DNA from: Ehretia macrophylla
Taxonomy: Eukaryota; Streptophyta; Magnoliopsida; Boraginales; Ehretiaceae
Direction: 5' to 3'
DNA: 64,000 bases
Assembly (NCBI GenBank): GCA_037974665.1
Contig: CM075764.1
Span: forward strand, 88,344,825-88,408,824
Made by a program: the position numbers and the translations under genes. Position 1 is the first letter of the stretch. Every line of letters starts with the position of its first letter. Shown piece after piece: positions 23,859 through 34,089 of this stretch. The notes under the pieces were generated by a model. It made no database searches. It was not told where the DNA came from and saw only the letters and a program-made list of their open reading frames with translations.

Positions 23859-24342
23859 TTTTTTTTTTTTTTTTTTCGACTGAAAATCTGAATTTCAATA
23901 CAAAAATGAGAAAACGTACAAGACTCAAAAGTGAGGCAAAAACAAAACGGGTCCAAAAGTGACCCAGGGACAACAAGCCCAACAGTTCACAGAACCAAAC
24001 AACAAGACCAAACAAATGCATAACCAAACATGGTTGGAGAACAAAACTACAAAGCAAACAAACATGGGCCAAGACCCAAGACATCGGAACAGATCAAGAA
24101 CAACCACAATCCAACAACACAAAAAACCCAAATCCAATTGAACACCAGACCCAAGTAATAGTCATCGATTCTGACGCAGGTAAAAGAATATCGTCCCATC
24201 AGCAATTGAAGAGAAAAAGGAAGGTAGAATCACACATATCCACCACATTACGAGATCCACCATTAGTCAAACCATAACACTAATGGCGCACTACTCATGA
24301 CTGTAAAGGCCAAAACCATGACCAGAAACCCCCAAAAAGCGA
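23859..24342 (-). mobile_element. 5'-truncated LINE (probable L1) 3' end with poly(A)
   Basis: On the minus strand a T/G-rich non-coding stretch ends tttttgtattgaaattcaga, ttttcagtcg and an A18 tail (plus-strand T run 23859-23876). This looks like plant L1 3' UTRs. Possible target duplication: agtttgag just after the tail and agtttgtg at the 5' edge. ORFs across it have no recognisable domain. Confidence 0.5.
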
Positions 24343-24346
24343 GCAC

Positions 24347-24701
24347 AAACTTTTTTTTTTTATTATTTAGGGAAGGCCGAATACCGTAACAATGTATTCA
24401 GTAAGATTTGAGTTTGTAACCTCTCACATAATAGTAAGTGACATTACAGCTAGACGAAAGCCCTAGTAACAACAAGTACAAACTTTCAAATTATACTATT
24501 GTCCAAATTTTATAATATTCATCCCAAACTTTTTTATTTTATTTGGTGAAGGCCGAATACCGTAACAATGTAATCAGTGAGATTTGAATTTGTAACCTCT
24601 CGCATAATAGTAAGTGACATTACAACTGGACGAAAGTCCTAGTGACAACAAGCACAAACTTTCAAATTATACTATTGTCCAAATTTTATAATATTCATCC
24701 C
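24347..24701 (-). mobile_element. Two tandem SINE-like copies (~178 bp each)
   Basis: Copies 24347-24525 and 24526-24701 are nearly identical. Read on the minus strand each has tatgtgagaggttacaaact followed by caaatct, resembling a pol III B box (GGTTCGAATC-like), then ggtattcggccttcc and a short A-run tail. The unit also includes a shared 3' flank (caaactttcaaattatacta), so the pair arose by tandem duplication rather than two insertions. SINE assignment is tentative. Confidence 0.5.
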
Positions 24702-26126
24702 ATGTTCTACTTATCAATGTAAACCTTTCATATTAATATTCCGTAGGAGTAATGCATCGTGATGTTACGTTCATCTTGCAAGTGATTGTCAATTTGCAAT
24801 CTATAGACTCGTTCTCCTTGTGTTAAAAATATACTACTTCAATTTATTCGAATGATTTAGAATCAACAAAATTTCTCTTTTATCTATCCTTATCCCAATG
24901 AGCTGAAACTAATTTACATTGTATACCTATTATATTTTTGATATTCTTCATAAAATTGTTCATTAGCACTTCCAAGCATATGACAAAGAACCGAGAAGAA
25001 TATCAAGTTGTTAAGGATGTTCTCTATATCCCTGATCGCTAGCTTTGTCACGCTTCTCAGCTTCAAGTATCAAAGATGATGTGCCTTCTTAATTTATTTG
25101 TTCTGGAATCACTTGTTACATATGCTTAATAGAAACTAAAACATTTATAGGAAATTTCTTTACACTGAATAGTTGTTTCTACAATGATGATTCTTTAGTT
25201 TGCTTCCCAATTTAAGGATTTGGATACTCTCATAAAATTAATATTATGAAAAGAAATCTGTCATGGTAAAATAATGATGTAGTTATTTAATTTTCACACT
25301 CAATGTTCTAAATTATTTTCTTATAATTACATTATCATTTCAGCATAAGGGCATAATTATATTTCTCTCATAATGCGTTATAATATTATAAATAGATTCA
25401 AATCCTCCCCCGGTTGCGCACAACCTAACTTTCAATTCATCTTATGTATTAGCCTGCTTTCAAGATTATGTTGCAGTTAAAGCCCTATTTTGCAGTCTCC
25501 TAGAGAAATGCTTTATAAATTTGTGGTAGTTTTTTTTTTCTAGGTCAAATGAAGATTCATTAACAAGAGCAAAGAACATGAAGTTCATCCAATTCGAGTG
25601 GGATGTGAATCCCTACGTAGTAAATTCAAAAAAAGAGGGATATTGACAATCTATTAATTATGAGAGTTTATTTTTAGTTATATTTTTTCAAATACACTAA
25701 AATTTAATTTGATTGATTCTAAGAACAATTTTTCGGGCGTCCCCCAAAACATGATTAATTCTTCGGTTACACTTTTGGTCTTGTTTCACAACCAAATTAA
25801 TACTAATGGATCGCTTAAAAGTCACAGTTTTCAGCCATAGACTCTGATAAAATCTTGAGGTGGGATACACTGCTACATATTTGATATTTCCCTTTTAGCT
25901 TCTCTACGTCAATTTTCAATAATATAATATGAAGAAATCTCACTCCAAATTATCATTTGATAAACAAGAAATGAAAAAAAAACTACTGCAAGTGCTATAT
26001 GTTAATAAGATCACATCTCTTCTATCTTTAGCACGTCATTTCCAGAAGAAAATGAGAAGAAAAAAAAATTTAGCACATCTAGAGCTTATCTTATTATTAA
26101 AGTTGTAGAACTTCATTTGAACTTAG
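24702..26126. other. Intergenic spacer with one possible copia protease scrap
   Basis: AT-rich. From 24965 one plus frame reads STSKHMTKNREEYQVV then KDVLYIPD, resembling the copia protease motif (GxxxHMT) joined to the conserved VxDVLYVP block with the intervening part missing. Nothing else recognised. Confidence 0.35.
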
Positions 26127-26383
26127 GTAGCGATTAGTACATTGAAATGAATTCAGATAGGAATAGAATGAACTGAGAATGTAATGAACTTGAGAATAAG
26201 AATGACATGTTTTGTATGCTCTAAGAATGAATATATTGATTTCAAACACATGTTTGGTAGTCAGTGTACAAAAGTAGTAATAAAAATGACTTGTATAATA
26301 TGATAGGATTAGCCTTTTATTATTATAGTATTAAAAAAAGAATAAATATAAACATAAATGTAAACAACATAAATATAGTAAAC

Positions 26384-26418
<35 letters not shown>

Positions 26419-26885
26419 TATTATTATTATTATTATTATTATTACTACTACTACTACTGTTGTTGTTGTTGTTGTTGCAGTGATTTGACATGATGATGAT
26501 TATTATTATTGTTGTTGTTATTGTTGTTGTTGTTGTTGTTGTTATTATTCTTTTTCTTCTTCTTCTTCTTATTATTATTATTCTTATTGTTATTGTTGTT
26601 GTTGGTGGCGGTGGTGGCGGTATGATTTGAGAAATAAAAGTGATATATTTGTAAAATATTATATTTTGATCGGGTATTTTAGTCATTTGAGAAATAAATT
26701 TTCTCAAGCACATGGGAATGGGTTAATCTTTGCTCTGGAATGACTAATTACATATACGAGGAAATAAGATTAACTTGGGAATGAGATTCTAAAGTTAATT
26801 CCCTCATAACAAACATGGGATTTGAAATAGATTTAGTTGAGAATGTCATTTCATTCTCAACTCATTTCAGTATATCAATCGCTAC
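26127..26885. mobile_element. Foldback DNA element with microsatellite core
   Basis: Left end GTAGCGATTAGTACATTGAA and right end (complement) GTAGCGATTGATATACTGAA are inverted repeats; arms continue with aatgaattcag/aatgagttgag and gaatgacat-type stretches. The interior is dominated by trinucleotide repeats. No transposase, TSD not matched. Confidence 0.6.
26384..26616. repeat. Compound trinucleotide microsatellite
   Basis: Successive (AAT)n, (ATT)n, (ACT)n, (GTT)n, (ATT)n, (GTT)n, (TCT)n, (ATT)n, (GTT)n and (GGT/GGC)n tracts. Open frames on both strands (poly-I, poly-V, poly-N, poly-T) are artefacts. Confidence 0.95.
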
Positions 26886-27566
26886 TTTAATCTCTTTTTG
26901 TTTCATATAATTAAAGAAATCTTTCCAATTCCCTAACTTAAGATTACTAAACTACTTATTCAGATTGTAGAACTTCAAAACAAAAATGTAGGATCTCGTT
27001 TCCGATAAGTGATCATTAGAAGAGTTTCCAACTCATCAAGTAAATGAGATAGACCAAGGCGTAGAATTAAAATTGAGATACACCAAGGAATAGAATTAAC
27101 ATATGAGATACAGTAAGTGGTAGAATTAATAGATGAGATACACCAAGTGATAGAATTAATAGAACATGTACCAAGAAAAACTGAGAACTTGATATGAGAG
27201 GTTTCACATTTGATTATCTGAAGTGTGTATCAGATACAACTGAGGGATAAAAATGAAAAAAAAGGCAATGTTACTCTCTGAAAGTATGTATTTTAACAAC
27301 AATCAGGTCATGTTTGGAAGTGTTTTCAAAAACTGTTTTTCTATTTTCAAAAACAAAATAACAAAAAATAATGTTTAGCATGGTTGTTTTTAATGATTGT
27401 TTTCGAAGACCATTTTGAAAAATATGTTTCAAGAACAAGAAAATAAAAATACATTTTAGATGTTTTCATGTGTTCTTGTTCTCCCTCCCTCATCCCTCAC
27501 TCCCTACCCCCTACCCCTTACCCCCTATCGCCTACTGCCTACCCATACTTCTGAACACATATTTAA
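26886..27566. other. Spacer left of the copia element; possible MITE arm
   Basis: No gene. Direct repeats of a 'gagatacaccaag-tagaattaa' unit (about 27047-27160, three to four copies of about 38-40 bp). From 27304 caggtcatgtttggaagt is complementary to the sequence ending at 42999, suggesting one arm of a foldback element that the copia element split. Confidence 0.4.
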
Positions 27567-27981
27567 TGAAGAATTTAATTAAACTATACGGATCTTCATA
27601 AACCGAATAGAATACTAACATTGTAGTATACAGAAGAGTCTACAAGAATTAACCACGTTTGTTCCACCATTAAACAGCCACAAATCGGAGTCCAAAATAC
27701 ATGTTCGATCTTGGACTATATTGCCACAACTTAAATGTCAATTTGATTTTAATGTCTACGCACTATAGACATAGTGAGAGAGATTGAGAGAGAGAGGAAC
27801 CATTGAAGAAGACTCACTGTCTTTTATATTTCAAGAACTGATACGTTCAGTTCTTTTCTATTTCTAATTTCACTAATTAGAAATAGGATGAGAAGTTATG
27901 TCTATAACTTCCTATGACCTATACAAAAATGGGTTGGGCCGGGTCAAACCATATTGGACGATCCAGCCCTAAAATCCAACA
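27567..27981 (-). repeat. 3' LTR of the copia element (415 bp)
   Basis: On the minus strand begins TGTTGGATTTTAGGGC and ends ...aaattcttca. Same length as the 5' LTR. The blocks atgttcgatcttggactata and ccacaacttaaatg are shared without change. Confidence 0.9.
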
Positions 27982-27990
27982 TCTCCCACT
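27982..27990 (-). other. Polypurine tract of the copia element
   Basis: Minus strand agtgggaga directly precedes the TGTTGG start of the 3' LTR. Confidence 0.75.
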
Positions 27991-29119
27991 CGCATAGATG
28001 GGTAGACCCTGATCTACCGCTATATCTCTACATGACCTTGTCGGGAACTATCACTAAATTCATACGGGCAAATAAGTCGTGCGACTCGCGAGCACACAAC
28101 AAGTTGAAGCTCAGACCATGCACCTGTTAGGGACGACATGAGAGCTACGATCTTTAACGGAAGAAAAAAGTCTCATTGTACCGTAGACCAGTTTTAAGTT
28201 CACATCAGTCAACACACACCTTATCCCTCGTAGGCTATGTTTGACCTTTAAATCTCAAACATGTATTCATAGTTATGTTCAATCACTAAAATTGTTTAAT
28301 CACAAAGATTGTATAACTAGTTGACCAATGAACACATGGGGACCCAGATGCAAACAGTCTTCCATTCGCTCAATATCCTTCTAAGTCAAGTCAATCGCTT
28401 TCCTAGACATGTCCCATATGATCGAATCTAACGTGATCTTTAGGCAACATACCAAAGTAGCTAACATTGAACTTGACCTATTAGAATATGAGCATAGGTC
28501 ATTAAGGATATCCCAAAGAAGTATATATTGCTTCATTTTACGGTTGCAAAGCACACATGGTATGAAACATGTGTTACAGTGTGACTTCCTTTATCAGGGG
28601 CGTATGTTTTTACCTAAATCAGACACCGTACGGATCTTGGTTTAGTTATCACTCAGAAACTAACTTGAATCCTCGAACTTAATACACTTGGTAATCAAGG
28701 TTTCAAATCTGGCTACAAACAGGTTATATGGACCGTGGGAATCCATATCGACCTTATGACAGTCTTTATTGTAACATATAAAATTAAGAGGTCTCATCTT
28801 AATATTGTCACATAAACCAATTCTAAACCAATACTTAAGTCGACGTATTTTATATGAGTATAGTATTTCCTGACGAATACTAATTAACTCATATCGTCTC
28901 ATCTCTACACGCTTCCACTGCGCTAGAGGCGATTGCTCGTGTAAGAGAGCCAATATCATCAACCTGTCGACATACTTTTTGATGCCAATTTGTGCTAGAA
29001 TACTCATACTTGATTTCTTCCAAACTTATCACAAAAACAAGGCGTTAAACAAACACATGAAGAAAATTTTGTTCACTATGAACTGGCATCAAATACTTAC
29101 CAGTATGAGTACATTTGCA
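27991..29119 (-). other. 3' internal region of the copia element, no protein recognised
   Basis: Lies between the pol end and polypurine tract. A 115-codon minus-strand frame (29007-28660) has no motif I recognise. It may be a degraded 3' region or extra ORF of the element. Confidence 0.4.
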
Positions 29120-29515
29120 AGGCCTTCTCCAGCAGCATCTCTACAAATACAAAATCTCTACATATAGAGATGCTTTTAGAGACTTTTGTCTCCAGCAGCA
29201 TCTCTACAGATTCTCTAGAATGTAGAGAATTTATAGATGATCTCTACAATTAAATTCACCATCTCCACATGTAGAGATCAACTACAGATTCTTTAAAAAC
29301 AAATATTGAGTAAATGTAGAGAAGTTGTTGGAGTGAAACTGAAATAGAGAAGCTGGTGTAGTGAAACTAAAATAGAGATTCTCTAAAAATAGAGATTGAG
29401 TAAATGTAAAGAAGCTGTTGGAGTAAAACGAAAATAGAGAATCTATAGATGTAGAGAAATGTTTTAAAATCTCTACATGTAGAAAAAAAAATAGAGAAGC
29501 TGTTGGAGTTGACCT
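29120..29515. mobile_element. MITE nested in the copia element
   Basis: Terminal inverted repeats aggccttctccagcagcatc and (complement) aggtcaactccaacagcttc. The interior repeats tgtagagaat, atagagaagctg and tgttggagt-type words many times, so it is itself built of short degenerate repeats. About 395 bp, non-coding, TSD not found. Confidence 0.65.
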
Positions 29516-30440
29516 AATTACACAATACTTTACAGAACATCAACATCAAGTCCTACGCCATCCTAAAGAATCTACTACAATAAACACATATATCTGGATA
29601 TGGACTTATCGAGTGGGTCACTGCCATCTCATGCATAGGTGAGTGTTCCACAATCACTTCTTTTTATGACACAAAGCCATAATGTCTATGTACTAGGTCT
29701 CACCATGAAATTTATGATCCTTAGCATAGGCGACAGATAATTAGTGGACATAATAGATCGTCATTGCCTGTCTAGCAATTGATTCATCTCAAGTCCATCA
29801 TAATCTCTCGAGCCATACTGTATTTTGCATAGTTGTTGAGCATGCCACACAGCTCAATTTTCACAGTTGATAATACTATGCATATTTGCTTCTTGCTATT
29901 CCACGATGTAGTGCCATTGATTAACAAGTAAACATATCAAGAGGTAACTTTACACTTATTTGGGTCACTACCCAAATTAGCATATGTAGATCTCTACTAA
30001 TAGGGATCAATACTTTTAATAGAATTGGCAAAATCTAAATTGTCTTTCAAATACCTAATGATCCTTATGACAACAATGCAATGAACTTATCAAAGATTGA
30101 TTGGTAACAACTTACCAATCACAAAGCAAAAATGAATATCTAGCCACCTATATACCACTGTATATACAGGGCTTCTCATGGTGCTTGAATAGAGAACATT
30201 TTATCTCATCAATTTATTTTGGCATTATGGGACACATCCCTTGGTTTAGGCTTTTTCCCTCGGTTACAAGAACATCTATAGGTTTGTATACTTACGCGTT
30301 GAGTTATTCAAGAACTTGCTTGACATATGACTCTTGCAACAAAACAAGAATCTTAGATTGACCCCTCTGGATCTTGACTCTAAATACATAAGCTTCTCCA
30401 TCAATGTCCTTCATCCCACTAAGTGAAAGACAATCACATC
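29516..30440 (-). other. Eroded pol 3' part of the copia element
   Basis: Expected position of the RT C-terminus and RNase H on the minus strand; only scattered similarity can be read because stops and shifts are dense. Confidence 0.35.
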
Positions 30441-30645
30441 TTAATAGTGATTATATACTTCTTGTCATTTCTAATCAACAATATGTCATCCATCTAGAGA
30501 GATAGAATCACATATCTACTCTCAGATCAATTGACATATACACAGATGCCTTATTGAACTTTTTGAAGATCATACAAAATGAATTCTTCTTGCATTTCTC
30601 CATTAAGAAACATCACATTTACATCCACTTGATGTAAATCACCTT
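30441..30645 (-). pseudogene. Copia reverse transcriptase relic
   Basis: Minus strand reads DVNVMFLNGEMQEEF (about 30625-30580), the copia RT block DVKTAFLNGELEEE. About 75 bp further on it reads ILSLWMDDILLIRNDKKY (about 30515-30460), the catalytic YVDDILLIGND block with Tyr-Val changed to Trp-Met but both aspartates kept. The spacing is shorter than in an intact RT, implying a deletion between the two motifs. Clearly non-functional. Confidence 0.7.
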
Positions 30646-30904
30646 TACATCCACCTGATGTAATTTGAGGTTCAATCTGGTGACATGATCAGAAATAAGT
30701 GAATAAAGGCAAACCTAAAATTGAAAGAAGGTTTGCTTGCAAGTTATACCCTCAATTTGGGTACAACTATTTAGTCATTAACGGGTTTAATATCTCATAT
30801 TGGATTCAATTAGTCTTCCATTGCTTTTTTCCAACTTTCCCTTACAAAAAAGATAAAAGAGCTTCAGCCATTATCTAAGGTTCATCATCATCTTAACTAG
30901 TAAT

Positions 30905-31884
30905 TGTGACGCCCGAGATTTTAGCCGTACTTCTAGATTACTATTGCATCCACTAATTGTGCATTTCTTCTGTGCTTTACTTGTTGTCTTCTTTAGTTAC
31001 TATTCATTCTGTTTTTCAACTGCATAATTACCATGAATTAGCATTTTTCTTAAATCATAATAATTGTTTTAGGAATGAGAAAAATAGCTAAAAGCGGAAG
31101 GAACGCTTGTTTAGAAAATGTTTTACCAATCTAGTGAATAGTGTTACGTATGAAACATTATGTTTTAGTTAGCTAACTTAAATTATGCATAATAGACTCA
31201 TTTTTAAGCTAACTAAGCTCATTTTAATAGACTATTTAAGCACCCAGCTTGACCCCACCCTAATATATACTCAACCAACACACAACACATGACATAACTT
31301 AGCAAAACATAAAAAAAGAAGCTGAAATCATTGTAGCAGGGCCGAATAGCCCTTAGCAGCCAAGAGGGAGATCTTTTGCTCTTCAATTCTTCAATTCAAG
31401 CCAAGCCAATCTAGGTACAAGTAGTTTTAGGTGTCTACTAGCCTTTGTCGAGCTCCTACGTGCTTTAGGTGAGGGATTTCATACCTATTTTTGCATTTGA
31501 AAAATGTGACAACTTTATTAAATTCTTAGATTTGCTATCAAATGCTTATGTAATGCTTAAATATGCTTATGTATGTTGTATATAGGTAGTAGAGACCTAA
31601 TTTATGCTATTGTTTCATAGTTTAAACAGTTGAAATTGCTTGTTGATCGTATGACATAAATAGTGATGGGAAAACTAGGGTTTTGTGAAATCAGACCTAT
31701 AGCTTGAATCAATGGTTCTAATAGATGCTTTAGGTGCTAATGAAGGTAATGTAAATGCCCCGTAGAGTTTAATTGCTCATAACCTAACAAAAGCGTGCAA
31801 AAGTTGACTTTTAGAAAGGGGTTTCGGGGTTATTGTGAATCCGGGTTGAATTAGCCTTCACTTTTAGTATTCCTAGGCTATATA
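30905..31884 (+). repeat. LTR fragment at the left of the chromovirus complex
   Basis: Begins TGTGACGCCC. It is distantly related to the LTRs at 49293 and 53634 (shared gtgcatttctt...ctattcat and aaaggggttt...gtgaatccggg landmarks) and contains the ggtgaggg motif at 31468-31475. It ends by fusing to RT. Confidence 0.65.
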
Positions 31885-32659
31885 GGTTCTAAATAAGCTT
31901 AACAAATGTGAGTTTTGGCTTCAACAAGTTGCTTTCTTAGGGCATATAATCTCCCAAGTGGGGATAGCAGTGGATCCCTCAAAGATTGAAGTGGTGCAGT
32001 CATGGAAAAGACCCGAGAATGTTACGGAGGTGCATAGTTTTCTTGGGCTAGCCGGGTACTACAGGAGGTTTGTGAAAGACTTCTCAAAGATTTCAGGACC
32101 TCTTACAAGATTGACACAAAAGAAGGTGAACTTTATATGGGATGGTAAGTGTGAAAATAGCTTCCAAGAATTGAAGAAGAGATTGACAATCGCTCATATA
32201 TTAGCATTGCTCGAGAGAAGTTAAGGGTTTGTCATTTACAGTGATGTTTCGAAGGAGGGGTTAGGATGTGTTTTGATGCAAAATGGTCAAGTCATTGCTT
32301 GTGCCTCCCAGAAGTTGAAGCCCTATGAAGTGAATTACCCCACACATGATTTGGAGTTGACGGCGATAGTGTTTGCATTGAAAAAATGGAGTCATTATTT
32401 ATGGGGGAGCAAGTTTGAGATCTTCACCGACTACAAGAGCCTAAAATACTTATTCTCTCAAAAGGAACTGGACATGAGACAAAGGAGATGGATGGAACTC
32501 TTGGAAGACTACAATTGTACCATCAACTATGTGCCCGGAAAAGCTAATATGGTGGCAGATGCATTGAGTCGGAAGGCAAGCTTGGCGAAGTTAGGAGTGA
32601 ATGCTCATCTAACGATTCAATCAGCATTGTTATCTCAAATCAAGGAAGCTCAACAATAA
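31885..32659 (+). pseudogene. Chromovirus RT C-terminus and RNase H
   Basis: Starts inside RT at [17 protein letters not shown], then [33 protein letters not shown] stop near 32222 interrupts the RT-RNase H junction; the frame resumes with [58 protein letters not shown] and [14 protein letters not shown], the hallmark end of gypsy RNase H. TAA at 32657-32659 breaks the link to integrase. The catalytic half of RT is absent. Confidence 0.85.
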
Positions 32660-33610
32660 GATCCACAATTTCAGAAGGTAAAAGAAGACAATCCAGATTT
32701 CAAACAGCAAGATAGATTGTGGAGATTTTGAAACCGAGTCTGTATACCGAATGACCCAGAGTTGAAGAGAAAGGTATTTGAAGAGGCTCATAACATGAGG
32801 TATACAATGCATCCTGGAGGAACAAAGATGTACCGAGATTTGAGACAATTCTATTGGTGGAACAACATGAAGCGAGAGATTGCGGAATTTATGTCACGTT
32901 GCTTGACATGTCAAAGGGTTAAGGCAGAATATCAAAGACCCGCAGGACTTTTGCAACCTTTGGAAATTCCACAATGGAAATGGGAGCACATAACGATGGA
33001 TTTTGTAACGGAATTGCCGACGTTACCTCGAGGTTGGGATACTGTTTGGGTGATTGTGGATCGGTTGACAAAGACAGCGCATTTCATAGCAATGAATATG
33101 ATGGATAGCTTGCAGAAACGAGTTGATTTGTACATAGCTAACATTGTGAAATTGTATGGTGTACCTGTGAGCATAGTGTCTGACAGGGATCCAAGGTTCA
33201 CGTCACGGTTTTGGCAGAAGTTTCAAGAGGCGTTGGGGACGAAGTTGAGTTTCAGTATAGCGTACCATTCTCAAACTGACAGGCAGTTTGAAAGAACCAT
33301 CCAAATCTTGGAAGACATGCTACGAGCATATGCATTGGACTTCAGAGGAACATGGAAAAAGCATTTGCCATTGGCGGAATTCGCCTACAACAACAGTTAT
33401 CAAGCAACAATTGGCATGGCACCTTACGAGGCCTTATACAAATAAAAGTGTAGATCTCCTCTATATTGGGGTGAGGTTGGTGAGATGAAGGCTATTGATC
33501 CTACATTGTTGCCAGAGATGATGAAAAATATAGAGAATGTGCATTTGATCCGGAAAAGGATACTCACTGCATAGAGTAGGCAGAAAAGTTATGCAGATAG
33601 AAGAAGAAGA
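32660..33610 (+). pseudogene. Chromovirus integrase (zinc finger and DDE core)
   Basis: Reads EEAHNMRYTMHPGGTKMYRD, then CLTCQRVKAE (HHCC finger), WKWEHITMDFVTELP (first Asp), VSIVSDRDPRFTSRFW (second Asp) and an E in the QFERTIQILEDMLRAY block. The usual HPQTDGQSERT reads HSQTDRQFERT. An in-frame TAA lies at 33443-33445 after EALYK, before a CRSPLYWGE stretch that is conserved in the lineage. Stops at 32657 and near 32731 also occur. Confidence 0.85.
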
Positions 33611-34048
33611 GACTTGGAATTTAAAGAAGGTGATAAGGTGTTTTTTAAATTGTCTCCTCGGAAGGGGTTGATTCGGCATGGTAAGGGTGGCAAATTGAGT
33701 CCGAGGTACGTGGGACCGTTCGAGATTGTAAAGAAAATTAGCAAGTTAGCATACTGGTTGAGTCTACCAACGAATCTCTCCAGTATACATGACGTGTTCC
33801 ATGTCTCGATGTTGGGAAAGTATCAGCCTAACCCTTCTCATATTTTGGATTCGGAACCGCTACAACTTCTGGAAAACCTCTCCTATAAAGAAAGGCCCGT
33901 GCGAATTTTAGATGAACAAGTACGGGAGTTGCGTAGAAAGAAGATTCATATGGTAAAAGTATTGTGGAACAACCACGAGATCGAGAAAGCAACCTAGGAG
34001 TTACGGGATCAAATGGAGAAGCAGTATCCAGAGTTATTTTCAAGGTAA
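33611..34048 (+). pseudogene. Integrase C-terminal domain with chromodomain
   Basis: Carries GDKVFFKLSPRKGLIR, KLSPRYVGPFEI, HDVFHVSMLGKY and then a chromodomain, KIHMVKVLWNNHEIEKAT. TAG at 33995-33997 stands where Trp is expected, after which ELRDQMEKQYPELF follows to the TAA at 34046. The chromodomain places it among chromoviruses (Tekay/Del type by the MVKVLW..H...EATW form); it would direct integration to particular chromatin. Confidence 0.85.
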
Positions 34049-34053
34049 GCAGA

Positions 34054-34089
34054 AATTGCGAGGATGCAATTCTTTTAAGGAGGAGAGGA
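34054..34089 (+). other. Hairpin and polypurine tract before chromovirus LTR
   Basis: aattgcgaggatgcaatt forms a 7-bp stem with a short loop, followed by ttttaaggaggagagga, the polypurine tract, directly before TGTAAAACCC. The same arrangement ends the interiors at 53599-53633 and 57890-57915. Confidence 0.7.

Noticed and set aside
23695-24141. Overlapping frames on both strands with Trp/Leu/Phe-rich protein
   Set aside because: Region fits a LINE 3' UTR with poly(A); no known protein motif.
26264-26713. 74- and 134-codon frames with poly-I/V/N/T runs
   Set aside because: Translation of trinucleotide microsatellites.
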